Shown here one piece after another: positions 36,093-45,494 of a stretch of DNA of 64,000 nucleotides; position 1 is the stretch's first letter, and the number at the start of each line of letters is the position of its first letter. The notes beneath the pieces are model-generated. The model did not search any database, had not been told where the DNA came from, and saw nothing but the letters and a program-made list of their open reading frames with translations. The stretch covers positions 62,001-126,000 of the forward strand of contig NZ_JACBNX010000007.1 of assembly GCF_013403875.1 (NCBI RefSeq), read 5' to 3'. This DNA is from Burkholderia guangdongensis. Its GTDB lineage: Bacteria; Pseudomonadota; Gammaproteobacteria; Burkholderiales; Burkholderiaceae. The translations under genes were made by a program, and so were the position numbers.

Positions 36093-37331
36093 ATGAAAGT
36101 ATCGGCAGACGTTCGTGCGCTGATCGAACGGCGCAAAGAGGGCCACAGCCTCGAGGCGCCTTTCTACCTGAGCGAGGAGATCTTCGCGCTCGACATGGAG
36201 GCGATTTTCCGCCAGCACTGGATTCAGGTGGCGATCGAGCCGGACGTGCCGGAACCCGGCGACTACGTGACCGTCGAGCTCGGCAGCGATTCGATCCTGA
36301 TCGTGCGCGACGACGACATGCAGGTGCGCGCGTTCCACAACGTGTGCCGCCACCGCGGCGCGCGCCTGTGCAACGAGGACAAGGGCACGGTCGGCAACAT
36401 CGTGTGCCCGTACCACAGCTGGACCTACAACCTGAACGGCGACCTGATGTTCGCCGAGCACATGGGCGAGAAGTTCGATCGCTGCAAGCACAGCCTGAAG
36501 AGCGTGCACGTCGAGAACCTCGCGGGCCTGATCTTCGTGTGCGCCGCGGAAAAAGCGCCCGATTTCTCGGCGATCCGCGCGGCGATGGAACCGTACCTGC
36601 TGCCGCACGATCTGCCGAACACGAAGATCGCCGCGCAGATCGACATCATCGAGAAGGGCAACTGGAAGCTCACGATGGAGAACAACCGCGAGTGCTATCA
36701 CTGCGTCGCGAACCATCCGGAGCTGACCATTTCGCTGTACGAATACGGCTTCGGCTACCAGCGCTCGCCGGCGAACGCCGACGGCATGGACGCATTCGCC
36801 GAGACCTGCATCAAGCGCGGCAAGGAGTGGGCGGAGATCGGCCTGCCGTCGGCCGAGATCGACCAGCTGCTCGACACGACCGGCTTCCGCACGCAGCGCC
36901 TGCCGCTCGACCGCAGCGGCGAATCGCAGACGCTCGACGCGAAGGTCGCATCGAAGAAGCTGCTCGGCGGGTTCGAGCAGGCTGACCTCGGCGGGCTGTC
37001 GTTCTGGACGCAGCCGAACTCGTGGCATCACTTCATGAGCGACCACATCGTCACGTTCTCGGTGATCCCGCTGTCGGCCGGCGAGACGCTCGTGCGCACG
37101 AAGTGGCTCGTGCACAAGGATGCGGTCGAAGGCGTCGACTACGACGTGAAGAACCTGACCGCCGTGTGGAACGCGACCAACGACCAGGATCGCGCGCTCG
37201 TCGAGTTTTCGCAGCGCGGCGCGTCGAGCAGTGCGTACGAGCCGGGCCCGTACTCGCCGTTCACCGAGGGCCTCGTCGAAAAATTCACGGCCTGGTATGT
37301 CGGCCGGCTCGCCGACAAGATCGGCGCATAG
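36093..37331 (+). CDS. gbcA: Glycine betaine monooxygenase, Rieske oxygenase subunit
   Basis: The 412-residue oxygenase has a Rieske site (CRHRGARLCNEDKG, then CPYHSWTYN, ~residues 86-110) and the mononuclear-iron region NRECYHCVANHPE (~residues 200-215). It converts glycine betaine to dimethylglycine and formaldehyde with O2 and electrons from GbcB, encoded 28 bp downstream. The ribosome-binding site is GGAGCAAACG before 36093. Its position after dgcAB-etfAB gives the order of the pathway on the chromosome. GbdR is the expected activator. Confidence 0.93.
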   Translation: MKVSADVRALIERRKEGHSLEAPFYLSEEIFALDMEAIFRQHWIQVAIEPDVPEPGDYVTVELGSDSILIVRDDDMQVRAFHNVCRHRGARLCNEDKGTVGNIVCPYHSWTYNLNGDLMFAEHMGEKFDRCKHSLKSVHVENLAGLIFVCAAEKAPDFSAIRAAMEPYLLPHDLPNTKIAAQIDIIEKGNWKLTMENNRECYHCVANHPELTISLYEYGFGYQRSPANADGMDAFAETCIKRGKEWAEIGLPSAEIDQLLDTTGFRTQRLPLDRSGESQTLDAKVASKKLLGGFEQADLGGLSFWTQPNSWHHFMSDHIVTFSVIPLSAGETLVRTKWLVHKDAVEGVDYDVKNLTAVWNATNDQDRALVEFSQRGASSSAYEPGPYSPFTEGLVEKFTAWYVGRLADKIGA

Positions 37332-37359
37332 CGATAGTGCAAGTGGAGCGGAGTAAGAG

Positions 37360-38514
37360 ATGATGCGAGATGCGGCCCAATTCGAGCCGACCGACAGCCG
37401 GGTCACGCGCCCGTCTTTCTGGAACGGACTCTCCGAGCGCTGGACCAGCGACGTCGAGGAAACGCTGACGTGCTGCCACGTGCGGCAGGAAACGCACGAC
37501 GTGAAGAGCTTCTTCTTCCGTTCGCCCGAGGGCCGCACGTTCTCGTTCGAGCCGGGGCAGTTCATCACGCTCGAGCTCGACATCGACGGCGAGACGATCA
37601 ATCGCTGCTACACGATCTCGTCGTCGCCCGCGCGGCCGCACACGATCTCGATCACGGTCAAGCGCGTGCCGGGCGGCAAGGTGTCGAACTGGCTGCACGA
37701 CAACCTGCAGCCCGGCGCGTCGATCCGCGTGCTCGGGCCGGCCGGCGAATTCACGTGCGCGCGGCATCCGGCGCGCAAGTATCTGTTCCTGTCCGCGGGC
37801 TCGGGCGTCACGCCGCTGATGTCGATGAGCCGCGCGCATCACGATCTCGCCGAGGATCGCGACATCGTGTTCGTGCACAGCGCGCGCACGCCGGACGACA
37901 TCATCTTCGCGCGCGAGCTCGACCTGATCGCGTCGAACCACACGAACTTCCGCACGTCGTTCGTCGTCGAGCGCGTCGGCGCGCGCACGAACTGGCCGGG
38001 CGTCACGGGCTTCCTGACGCTGCCGCTGCTGAAGCTGATCGCACCGGACTTCATGGAGCGCGAGGTCTTCACGTGCGGGCCGGCGCCGTACATGAAGGCG
38101 GTGCGCGACCTGCTCGACGAAGCCGGCTTCGATCGCAAGCACTATCACGAAGAGAGCTTCTCGTTCGAGACGCTCGCGGAAACCGCGTCGGCCGAACTGG
38201 CCGGCGAGCTCGCGCCCGTGGCCGACACGAACGGCGACGCGTCGGTCGGCACGCAGTTCACGGTCAGCTTCGCGAAGAGCAATCGCGAGATCGTCTGCGG
38301 TCCCGAGCAGCACGTGCTCGACGCGGCGCGCCAGTCCGGTGTGCGGCTGCCCGCATCGTGCACGCAGGGGATGTGCGGCACCTGCAAGGTGAAGCTCGTG
38401 TCCGGCGAGGTCGAGATGAAGCACAACGGCGGCATCCGCCAGCGCGAGATCGATCAGGGGATGGTGCTGCTGTGTTGCAGCAAGCCGCGCTCGGATCTCG
38501 TGATCGACAAGTGA
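37360..38514 (+). CDS. gbcB: Glycine betaine monooxygenase, reductase subunit
   Basis: A 384-residue reductase. It has a flavin barrel (ETINRCYTISSSPARP), an NAD domain (KYLFLSAGSGVTPLMSMSR, then EVFTCGPAPYMKAVRDLL) and a C-terminal 2Fe-2S domain (CTQGMCGTCKVKLVSG, then LLCCSKPRSD). It passes electrons from NADH to GbcA. The unusual N-terminal ~30 residues (FEPTDSRVTRPSFWNGLSER) are shared by this group. It lies 28 bp after gbcA. Confidence 0.93.
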   Translation: MMRDAAQFEPTDSRVTRPSFWNGLSERWTSDVEETLTCCHVRQETHDVKSFFFRSPEGRTFSFEPGQFITLELDIDGETINRCYTISSSPARPHTISITVKRVPGGKVSNWLHDNLQPGASIRVLGPAGEFTCARHPARKYLFLSAGSGVTPLMSMSRAHHDLAEDRDIVFVHSARTPDDIIFARELDLIASNHTNFRTSFVVERVGARTNWPGVTGFLTLPLLKLIAPDFMEREVFTCGPAPYMKAVRDLLDEAGFDRKHYHEESFSFETLAETASAELAGELAPVADTNGDASVGTQFTVSFAKSNREIVCGPEQHVLDAARQSGVRLPASCTQGMCGTCKVKLVSGEVEMKHNGGIRQREIDQGMVLLCCSKPRSDLVIDK

Positions 38515-38524
38515 CCACGGCAAC

Positions 38525-38548
38525 GCCGCGACGCAATGCCGTCGCGGC
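38525..38548. other. Stem-loop after gbcB
   Basis: A perfect 9-bp inverted repeat (GCCGCGACG at 38525-38533 and CGTCGCGGC at 38540-38548, loop 6 nt) begins 11 bp after the gbcB stop. No clear T-run follows, so it may be a weak or Rho-assisted end of the gbcAB transcript, or an mRNA-stabilising element. Confidence 0.5.
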
Positions 38549-38650
38549 TGAACAAGCGTTTGTCGGAAATCCGCCAGACCGGCGAATTGTGGCTGATCAA
38601 TCTTAAAGCGTCGCGTATCGATACGCGCTTACCCACCCAGGAGACCGATC

Positions 38651-39529
38651 ATGAAGCCCGTTGGAAAACTCAGCAAACTGTTGTTGACCGGCGCGCTGTC
38701 CGCGCTGCTGACGCTCGGTGTGTCGTCCGCGTTCGCGGATGCGGCGAAACCCACGCTGAAGATCGGCTACGTCGAAGGCTGGGACGACAGCGTCGCGACG
38801 TCGAACGTCGCGGCGCGCGTGATCGAGAAGCGTCTCGGCTATCAGGTGCAGCTCGTGCCGGTCGCGGCGGGCATCATGTGGCAGGGCGTCGCGCGCGGCG
38901 ATCTCGACGCGACGCTGTCCGCCTGGCTGCCGGTCACGCACGGCGCGTACTGGGACCAGTACAAGACGAAGGTCGTCGATCTCGGCGCGAACTTCAACGA
39001 TGCGAAGATCGGCCTGATCGTGCCCACCTACACGAGCGCGAAGAGCATCGACGACCTGAATGCGCAGAAGAGTGCGTTCGAAGGCCGGATCGTCGGCATC
39101 GACGCGGGCGCGGGCGTGATGCGCAAGACCGGCGACGCCATCAAGGCGTACGGTCTCGACTACACGCTGATGCCGAGTTCGGGCAGCGCGATGACGGCGG
39201 AGCTCGCGCGCGACATCCATGCGAACAAGCCGGTGATCGTGACCGGCTGGGCGCCGCACTGGATGTTCGCGAAGTTCAAGCTGCGCTTCCTCGACGATCC
39301 GAAGAAAGTGTTCGGCGGCTCGGAGCACGTGGATAGCGTCGCGAACCCGACCCTCGAAACGAAGGCGAAGCCGGTCGCCGAGTTCCTGAAGAAATTCCAG
39401 TGGAAGCCGGGCGAGATCGACAGCGTGATGCTCGCGATCCAGAGCGGCGAGAAGCCCGACGCGGCCGCCGACGCGTGGATCGCCGCGCACGGCGATCGCG
39501 TGAACACGTGGGTCGACGGCGCGCAGTAA
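38651..39529 (+). CDS. ABC transporter binding protein for betaine / choline-type quaternary amines (OpuAC family)
   Basis: The 292-residue protein has a signal peptide (KLSKLLLTGALSALLTLGVSSAFA-DAA) and the type II binding fold of OpuAC/ProX/CbcX proteins (LKIGYVEGWDDSVATSNVAA, then GDLDATLSAWLPVTHGAYW and VIVTGWAPHWMFAKF), which supply tryptophans for the cation cage. Orphan binding proteins of this type share a common Cbc-like transporter core in Pseudomonas; no permease lies here. GGAG sits 8 nt ahead of the ATG at 38651. Ligand: betaine or choline, by context. Confidence 0.88.
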   Translation: MKPVGKLSKLLLTGALSALLTLGVSSAFADAAKPTLKIGYVEGWDDSVATSNVAARVIEKRLGYQVQLVPVAAGIMWQGVARGDLDATLSAWLPVTHGAYWDQYKTKVVDLGANFNDAKIGLIVPTYTSAKSIDDLNAQKSAFEGRIVGIDAGAGVMRKTGDAIKAYGLDYTLMPSSGSAMTAELARDIHANKPVIVTGWAPHWMFAKFKLRFLDDPKKVFGGSEHVDSVANPTLETKAKPVAEFLKKFQWKPGEIDSVMLAIQSGEKPDAAADAWIAAHGDRVNTWVDGAQ

Positions 39530-39557
39530 TTAATCGGACGAAAACGCGCGCACACGG

Positions 39558-39625
39558 ATTCGGGGCACGTTCGGTGGCATTCCGAAGCATCTTCGGAATG
39601 CACCGGGCGTGCCCCGAATTTTTTT
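39558..39625 (+). terminator. Strong intrinsic terminator
   Basis: A long, nearly continuous hairpin: outer arms ATTCGGGGCACG (39558-39569) and CGTGCCCCGAAT (39608-39619); inner arms GCATTCCGAAG and CTTCGGAATGC around a 3-nt loop. It is followed by seven T residues. It ends the binding-protein transcript before the permease gene. Confidence 0.92.
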
Positions 39626-39697
39626 GCGCTGCGAAAAAAAATCGTCCGTTGTTAAACTACCGCCCTCGTGCGGCACCGTTGAAGGAGGATCCGTAGG

Positions 39698-41353
39698 ATG
39701 AGTCAAGCAGGACTGCGCACGCGCAGCACCGGCCAAGTCGGAACCACGATCTCACATGATACGAACGGCCACTCGCTGCAGCGTGGCCTGACCTGGAAGG
39801 ACGCCTTCTAGGTGACGAGCGGCGTGCCCGCGGGCGTGCTGTTCACGATCGGCGGCGTGTGCGCGACGATCGGCCAACCCGCGTGGGCGATCTGGATCGC
39901 CGCGATCACGATGGGCCTGATTCAGAGCGCGACTTATGCGGAAATATCGGGGCTGTTTCCGCATAAGTCGGGCGGCGCGTCGGTGTACGGCGCGATCGGC
40001 TGGGTGCGCTACAGCAAGCTCATCGCGCCGGTCTCCGTGTGGTGCAACTGGCTCGCGTGGTCGCCGATGCTCGCGCTCGGCTGCGGGCTCGCGGCGAGCT
40101 ATGCGCTGACGAGCCTCTTTCCCGCCAACGCGGCGGTGCTGCACTGGCAGTTCACGGTCGCGGATCTCGGTTTCATCAAGCCCGGCTTGTCGCTGCGGAT
40201 CAACGCGACGTTCATCGTCGCGACGATCCTGCTGCTCGTCACGTTCCGGCTGCAGCACAGCGGCGCGTCGAAGGCCGCGCGCACGCAGCGCATTCTCGGC
40301 ATCGCGTCGCTGACGCCGCTCGTGATCGTCGGCATCGTGCCGTTCGTGACCGGCGACGTGCCGATGTCGCATCTGCTGCCGTTGCTGCCGCTCGGCCACG
40401 ACGCGCACGGCAACCCGACCGCTTCGGTGTTCGGCCACTGGAACGGGCAGGGCGCCGTGATGGCGATGGGCGCGATGTTCATGGCGGGCTGGGCCGCGTA
40501 CGGGTTCGAGACGGCCGTCTGCTACACGCGCGAATTCCGCGATCCGCGCCGCGACACCGCGAAGGCGATCTTCTGGTCCGGCGCGCTGTGCCTCGTCGTG
40601 ATGACGATCGTGCCGCTCGCGTTCCAGGGCGCGCTCGGCACGAACGCGATGCTCGATCCGGCGATCGGCGACGGCACCGGCGTCGGTGCCGCGATGGCGA
40701 AGATCGTCGGCGGCGGCGCGTGGGTCGCGAACGCGATCATCGTGATGCTGATGCTGTCGATCCTGCTCGTCGTGATGACGTCGATGATGGGCTCGTCGCG
40801 CACGCTGTACCAGGCGTCGGTCGACGGCTGGCTGCCGAAGTATCTGTCGCACGTGAACGAGCACGGCGCGCCGACGCGTGCGATGTGGACCGATCTCGGC
40901 TTCAATCTCGTGCTGCTGATGATGTCGGACTACATGACGGTGCTGTCGATCTCGAACGTCTGCTACATGCTGTTCGTATTCCTGAATCTGCAGTCGGGCT
41001 GGATTCACCGGATGGATCGCCCGGGCTGGGAGCGGCCGTTCCGCTGCCCGACGTGGCTGCTCGTGCTCGGCTCGCTGTGCGGTTTTGCGAACCTCGTATA
41101 CGTCGGCGCCGGCGCGGACCTGCAGGGCGCGGGCACGCTGCGCAACGGGCTGATCGCGATGCTGCTGATCGTGCCGGTGTTCGTATATCGGCACTACTGG
41201 CAGGATCGCGGCCGGTTCCCGGGGCAGATGCAGCGCGACATGGAGCTCGAGGTGCCGAAGCGCGGCCCTTGGCTCGCGTTCGCGCCGTATGCGACGCTCG
41301 TCGCGGCGGCGCTCGCGATCGGGGTGCCGTATTACCTCGCGTGGGTGCGGTAG
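39698..41353 (+). pseudogene. APC-family amino acid / amine permease interrupted by an amber codon
   Basis: A frame from ATG 39698 (after GAAGGAGGATC) encodes MSQAGLRTRSTGQVGT up to GLTWKDAF, then TAG at 39809-39811. It continues in frame as VTSGVPAGVLFTIGGVCATIG for 513 codons with about twelve membrane helices. The stop lies right where the first helix begins; TGG (Trp) in its place would give an intact ~551-residue APC permease. The GTG just after the stop (39812) could restart translation, but it has no good ribosome-binding site. By position it probably carried a betaine-pathway substrate such as sarcosine or choline. It may be a true pseudogene or a sequencing error. Confidence 0.75.
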
Positions 41354-41362
41354 CATTAGCGG

Positions 41363-42001
41363 ATGGACACCCAACCCACCGATCTTGCAGGACTGGCCGG
41401 CTACCTGCGCCGAACACAGGGCGCGGCGCGCAGAATCGTTGCAATCGCCGGCCCGCCGGGGGCCGGCAAGAGCACGTTCGTCGAACCGTTGTGCGCGCAA
41501 CTGAACGGCGACGCGCACGGGTTCGCGCATCTGCTCGCGATGGACGGCTTTCACTACGACGACCGGGTGCTGGATGCGCGCGGCTGGCGCGCGCGCAAGG
41601 GCGCGCCGCATACGTTCGACGTCGGCGGCCTCGCCGCGATGCTCGACCGGCTACGCGCGGACGACGGCAGCGAGATCGCGGTGCCGGTGTTCGATCGCTC
41701 GATCGAGATCGCGCGGGCCGGTGCGGACATCGTGCCCGCGTCGGCGCGGCTGATCGTCGTTGAAGGCAACTACCTGCTGCTCGACGATCCCGCGTGGGCG
41801 CCGCTGCGTGCGCGCTTCGACGTGACCGTGATGCTCGACGTGCCGCGCGACGTGCTGGTCGAGCGGCTGACCGCTCGCTGGCGCGGCTACGGAATGGACG
41901 GTGCGGCGTTGCGCGAGAAGATGGAAGGCAACGATCTGCCGAACGTCGATCTCGTGCTGTCGCACTGCGTGCCCGCGGACTTCCGGGCACGAAACTTCTG
42001 A
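41363..42001 (+). CDS. Uridine-kinase-like P-loop kinase (FrcK/PanK-type nucleoside or sugar kinase)
   Basis: The 212 residues begin with a P-loop (AIAGPPGAGKSTFVEPL, ~residues 28-44), followed by LAMDGFHYDDRVLDARGWRARKGAPHTFDV, the block that marks the phosphoribulokinase/uridine-kinase superfamily, and VVEGNYLLLDDPAW. Close relatives are annotated as nucleoside triphosphate hydrolases or fructose-transport kinases. The start is 9 bp after the permease stop. The substrate is unknown; it is not an obvious betaine-pathway step. Confidence 0.85.
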   Translation: MDTQPTDLAGLAGYLRRTQGAARRIVAIAGPPGAGKSTFVEPLCAQLNGDAHGFAHLLAMDGFHYDDRVLDARGWRARKGAPHTFDVGGLAAMLDRLRADDGSEIAVPVFDRSIEIARAGADIVPASARLIVVEGNYLLLDDPAWAPLRARFDVTVMLDVPRDVLVERLTARWRGYGMDGAALREKMEGNDLPNVDLVLSHCVPADFRARNF

Positions 42002-42002
42002 C

Positions 42003-42875
42003 TTACTGAAACACCACCGTCCGATCCCCGTTCAGGAACACGCGCCGCTCGATGAACGCCTTCACCGCGCGCGCGAGGGTGATGCACTCGACGTCGCGCC
42101 CGGCGGCGAGCAGTTGCTCGGGTCGATACGAATGATCGACGCGCTCCACGACTTGCTCGATGATCGGACCTTCGTCGAGATCGTCGGTCACGAAGTGCGC
42201 GGTCGCGCCGATCAGCTTCACGCCGCGCGCGTGCGCCTGATGGTACGGCTTCGCGCCCTTGAAGCCGGGCAGGAACGAGTGGTGGATGTTGATCGCGCGA
42301 TTGACGAGTTTTGCGCTCGTCTCCGGCGACAGCACCTGCATATAGCGCGCGAGAATCACGAGTTCCGCGCCGCTCGATTCGAACAGGTCGAGCCACTGCG
42401 CTTCCTGCTGCGCCTTCGTGTCGGCCGTGATCGGGAAGTGCTTGAACGGCAGCCCGTGCTGCTGCGCGAGCGGTTCGAAGTCCGGATGGTTCGACGCGAT
42501 CGCGACGATGTCCATTTTCAGCTCGCCCATCCGCCAGCGGAACAGCAGGTCCGCAAGGCAATGCTCGAGCTTCGACACCATGATCAGCACCTTCGGCCGC
42601 GCGTTCACGTCGTGGATCGCCCACTGCATCGAGAAGCCGGCCGCGATCGGCGCGAACTCCTGCCGCAGCGCGTCGACGTTCACGCGTTCCGCGTCGGTCG
42701 CATGAAACACGCAGCGCACGAAGAAGTGGCCGCTCAGATCGTCGTCGAACACGGTCAGCTCGTCGACGTAGCAGCGGTGCCGGTCGAGAAAGCCGACGAC
42801 GGAAGCGACCTGGCCCGCCGCGCTCGGGCACGACAGCGTCAGGACGAATTGTTCGGGATGGTGGGCGGCGGTCAT
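42003..42875 (-). CDS. purU: Formyltetrahydrofolate deformylase
   Basis: The 290 residues have an N-terminal ACT domain (FVLTLSCPSAAGQVASVVGFLDRH) and a formyltransferase domain with the catalytic pattern NHPDFEPLAQQHGLPFKHFP, RYMQVLS, INIHHSFLPGFKGAKPYHQAH and GATAHFVTDDLDEGPII. It hydrolyses 10-formyl-THF to THF and formate. In this cluster it recycles folate loaded with methyl-derived carbon. ATG 42875 has GAGGAGCC upstream. It converges on the kinase gene with one base between stops. Confidence 0.95.
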   Translation of the reverse strand: MTAAHHPEQFVLTLSCPSAAGQVASVVGFLDRHRCYVDELTVFDDDLSGHFFVRCVFHATDAERVNVDALRQEFAPIAAGFSMQWAIHDVNARPKVLIMVSKLEHCLADLLFRWRMGELKMDIVAIASNHPDFEPLAQQHGLPFKHFPITADTKAQQEAQWLDLFESSGAELVILARYMQVLSPETSAKLVNRAINIHHSFLPGFKGAKPYHQAHARGVKLIGATAHFVTDDLDEGPIIEQVVERVDHSYRPEQLLAAGRDVECITLARAVKAFIERRVFLNGDRTVVFQ

Positions 42876-43282
42876 GGGGCTCCTCGGGTCTTGGTGGGCG
42901 GGTCGCGGCATGAGGTATGCGGCGGCGTGATGTTGACGCCGCGCGCGGCCGGGCGACGCGCGATGCTGAAGTAAATCAGGCCAGATTCGGCGCGGATAGA
43001 ACTTACCCGCCGTGTGGCTGGTATCGGCGCGTCAGCGCGCCGTCGGCGGAACACCGGCGGCGCGCTCGTCCCGCATGGGTCGGTCGCATCGAGCACAGTC
43101 GATGTCGCCTTAAGACGGGTCGCCTGAAATATGGGCCGTTATTTTTTCCGCTAATGGCTCGGTATTGCGGAAAACGAAATACCGAAGCCACACGGACGCG
43201 AGAATCGGGTGATGGCGGCGAATTCGCCGCTTCGAAGCCCGCGGTCCTTTTTCCAACGGATGGTCAGGGAGGGTGGTCGACA
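42876..43282. other. Intergenic region purU-porin
   Basis: About 407 bp without a supported gene. It contains an imperfect stem-loop (GCGCGCCG 43035-43042 with CGGCGCGC 43058-43065) and the 21-bp motif at 43126-43146 shared with the carnitine operon leader. The stretch from 43125 to 43200 is AT-richer and probably holds the porin promoter. Confidence 0.5.
43126..43146 (+). promoter_or_regulatory. Motif shared with the caiX-cdh leader
   Basis: GAAATATGGGCCGTTATTTT and the next base match 48499-48519 at 19 of 21 positions. It lies 137 nt before the porin start. Possible binding site of a shared regulator (CdhR or GbdR) or part of a promoter; inferred only from the repetition. Confidence 0.5.
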
Positions 43283-44422
43283 ATGCAGAAATCGAAAGTT
43301 GCCGCAGCAGCCGCAATCATCGCGGGCGCATGTTTGCCCGCGGCGAGCCACGCGCAGAGCAGCGTGACGTTGTACGGGGTCCTCGATGCCGGCATCACGT
43401 ACGTGAACAACACCGGCGGGTCGCACGTGATCAAGTTCGACGACGGCGTGTCGTACGGCAACCGCTGGGGCCTGAAGGGCACCGAGGACCTGGGCGGCGG
43501 CCTGAAGGCCGTGTTCGCGCTCGAGAGCGGCTTCCACCTCGGCAACGGCCAGCTCGGCTTCGGCGGCGCGCTGTTCGGTCGCCAGGCCTACGTCGGCCTG
43601 CAGAACGACTGGGGCACGCTGTCGCTCGGCGATCAGCTCGACATGACGAACGAGTTCATGACGAACTACAACATCTCCGGCTGGGCGAGCGGCTATGCGA
43701 TCCACCAGGGCGACTTCGACCGTTTGAACGGCGACCGCCTGCCGAACGCGGTGAAGTACATGTCGAACGACATCTCGGGCTTCAAGTTCGGCGGCCTGTA
43801 CTCGTTCGGCAACGTCGCCGGCAACTTCCACAAGAACAGCGCGTACAGCGTCGGCGCGAGCTACACGCACGGCGACCTGTCGCTCGCCACCGCATACACG
43901 CGCCTGAACAACCCGAACGGCATCTACGGGTTCGATCCGTACGCGATGATCGGCACGCGCACGTTCCTCGGCCAGGCGACCGTCAGCGTCGATCCGGCGA
44001 CGGGCGCGGTGACGGACCTGTTCTCGAACACGTCGATGAACGTCGACAGCCAGGGCACCTTCGGCGTCGGCGGCAGCTACACGATCGACAAGCTGACGCT
44101 GTCGGGCAACTTCACGTACACGACGATCAAGGGCTTCGGTCAGTCGTCGCATATGCAGGTGTATGAAGGTGGCGGCTTGTACCAGTTCACGCCGGCGCTC
44201 AGCTTGATCGGCGGCTATCAGTACACGAACTTCGAAGGGCACCACTGGAACCAGGGCTCGGCGGGCGTGCACTATCTGCTGTCCAAGCGCACGGACGTGT
44301 ACGTGTCCGCCGATTACCTGCGCGCGTCGCAGGGTGTCGATGCGGTGATCGGCTACAGCTTCACGCCGTCGACGACGCAGACGCAGGCCGACGTGCGGAT
44401 CGGGATGCGGCATTCGTTCTGA
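43283..44422 (+). CDS. Outer-membrane porin, OmpC-like
   Basis: A 379-residue porin with signal peptide (MQKSKVAAAAAIIAGACLPAASHA then QSSVTLYGVLDAG), the WGLKGTEDLGGGLKAVFALESGF block, a PEFXX-like GALFGRQAYVGLQ segment and terminal Phe (VRIGMRHSF). GGGAGGGT precedes the ATG at 43283. It is about as similar in layout to the porin at 11363 as paralogues usually are. It sits between the betaine and carnitine clusters and shares an upstream motif with the latter, so it may admit quaternary amines. Confidence 0.94.
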   Translation: MQKSKVAAAAAIIAGACLPAASHAQSSVTLYGVLDAGITYVNNTGGSHVIKFDDGVSYGNRWGLKGTEDLGGGLKAVFALESGFHLGNGQLGFGGALFGRQAYVGLQNDWGTLSLGDQLDMTNEFMTNYNISGWASGYAIHQGDFDRLNGDRLPNAVKYMSNDISGFKFGGLYSFGNVAGNFHKNSAYSVGASYTHGDLSLATAYTRLNNPNGIYGFDPYAMIGTRTFLGQATVSVDPATGAVTDLFSNTSMNVDSQGTFGVGGSYTIDKLTLSGNFTYTTIKGFGQSSHMQVYEGGGLYQFTPALSLIGGYQYTNFEGHHWNQGSAGVHYLLSKRTDVYVSADYLRASQGVDAVIGYSFTPSTTQTQADVRIGMRHSF

Positions 44423-44459
44423 TCGCGACGGCGCAGGTTTCTCAGCGAGTCTCTGTTGG

Positions 44460-44486
44460 GCGCGGGCGAAAGCTCGCGCTTTTTTT
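44460..44486 (+). terminator. Porin intrinsic terminator
   Basis: GCGCGGGC (44460-44467), GAAA loop, GCTCGCGC (44472-44479) with one G-U pair, followed by seven T residues (44480-44486). It ends 2 bp before the stop of the convergent LysR gene. Confidence 0.9.
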
Positions 44487-44488
44487 AT

Positions 44489-45391
44489 TTACGATTCGGC
44501 CAGACGGAGCGCATGAATCAGGTCGATGAGCGCGCGCAACCGCGCCGGCACGAAGCGGCGACCCGAGTAGTAGAGCCTCAGTCCGCCAAATGACGGGCAC
44601 CATGGAACCAGCACGGGCTTCAGCGCACCGGACTTCAGTTCTTCCGTGATGAACCATTCGGTGATGAAGCCGATGCCCAGCCCCAGCAGGACCGCCTGCT
44701 TGATCGCCGGCAACTCGTTGAGCGCGATGCGCACGGGCAGATCCATCTGCAGCTTCTGACCGTTGCGCTCCAGCTCCCAGTGATAGATGCCGCCGTGCGC
44801 CATGCGCATGCCGATGCTCTGGTGCTCGAGCAGATCGCGCGGATGTCTGGGTGTGCCGTGGCGTTTCAGATACTCGGGCGTGGCCACGACGAGCATGCGG
44901 ATGTCACGCGAGAGCGGCACGGCGATCATGTCCTGCGGCACCGATTCGGCCAGGCGGATGCCCGCATCGAAACCTTCGGCGACGATGTCGGTCAGGCGCG
45001 ACTCGCTCACGATGTCGATGCGCACGTCGGGGTAGCGCTGCGCATACCGGCTGAACAGCGGCTCCAGCAGCAGCGATGCCGCGCCCTGCGGCACATTGAT
45101 GCGCAACGTGCCGCTGGGCGTGTCGGGCCCGGTGCCGGCTTCTTCGCCGGCGCTCCTGATTTCGGCGAGCGCGGGCGCGATGCGCTCCACATAGCGCTGC
45201 CCGGCATCGGTCAACGCCACGCTGCGCGTCGAGCGGTTGAACAGCCGCACCTTCAGGCGCGCTTCCAGCCCGGCCACGGCGCTGCTCACGGCCGTGGTGG
45301 ACATGCCCAGTTCCAGCGCCGCACCGCGAAAGCTGCTGCGGCGCGCGACGGCCAGAACCACTTCCAGTTCGGTCATTCCGGTGCGGTGCAT
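44489..45391 (-). CDS. LysR-family transcriptional regulator
   Basis: The 300 residues have the LysR winged helix ([43 protein letters not shown], split here by position: residues ~10-52) and a co-inducer domain ([22 protein letters not shown], then [13 protein letters not shown]). It is divergent from the aldehyde dehydrogenase at 45495 with 103 bp between them, the usual LysR-target arrangement. Codon use favours GCC, CTG and CCC more than neighbouring genes, which prefer GCG and CCG. The start is the ATG at 45391; six residues later another Met ([10 protein letters not shown]) is possible. Confidence 0.92.
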   Translation of the reverse strand: MHRTGMTELEVVLAVARRSSFRGAALELGMSTTAVSSAVAGLEARLKVRLFNRSTRSVALTDAGQRYVERIAPALAEIRSAGEEAGTGPDTPSGTLRINVPQGAASLLLEPLFSRYAQRYPDVRIDIVSESRLTDIVAEGFDAGIRLAESVPQDMIAVPLSRDIRMLVVATPEYLKRHGTPRHPRDLLEHQSIGMRMAHGGIYHWELERNGQKLQMDLPVRIALNELPAIKQAVLLGLGIGFITEWFITEELKSGALKPVLVPWCPSFGGLRLYYSGRRFVPARLRALIDLIHALRLAES

Positions 45392-45494
45392 CGATTATCC
45401 TGATTATCCGGATGCGTCATCATCAAAAAGACGGCTTATCAGAACAATAAACCATCCGTAGAGTGCATGGCATAGCGACCCCAAAGGAACTGTC
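45392..45494. promoter_or_regulatory. LysR-aldehyde dehydrogenase divergent promoter region
   Basis: This short AT-richer region holds a direct repeat GATTATCC (45393-45400 and 45402-45409) next to the LysR start codon and a TTATCAGAACAATAA stretch (45436-45450). One or both may be LysR or promoter elements. AAAGGAAC (45484-45491) is the ribosome-binding site of the dehydrogenase. Confidence 0.4.
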
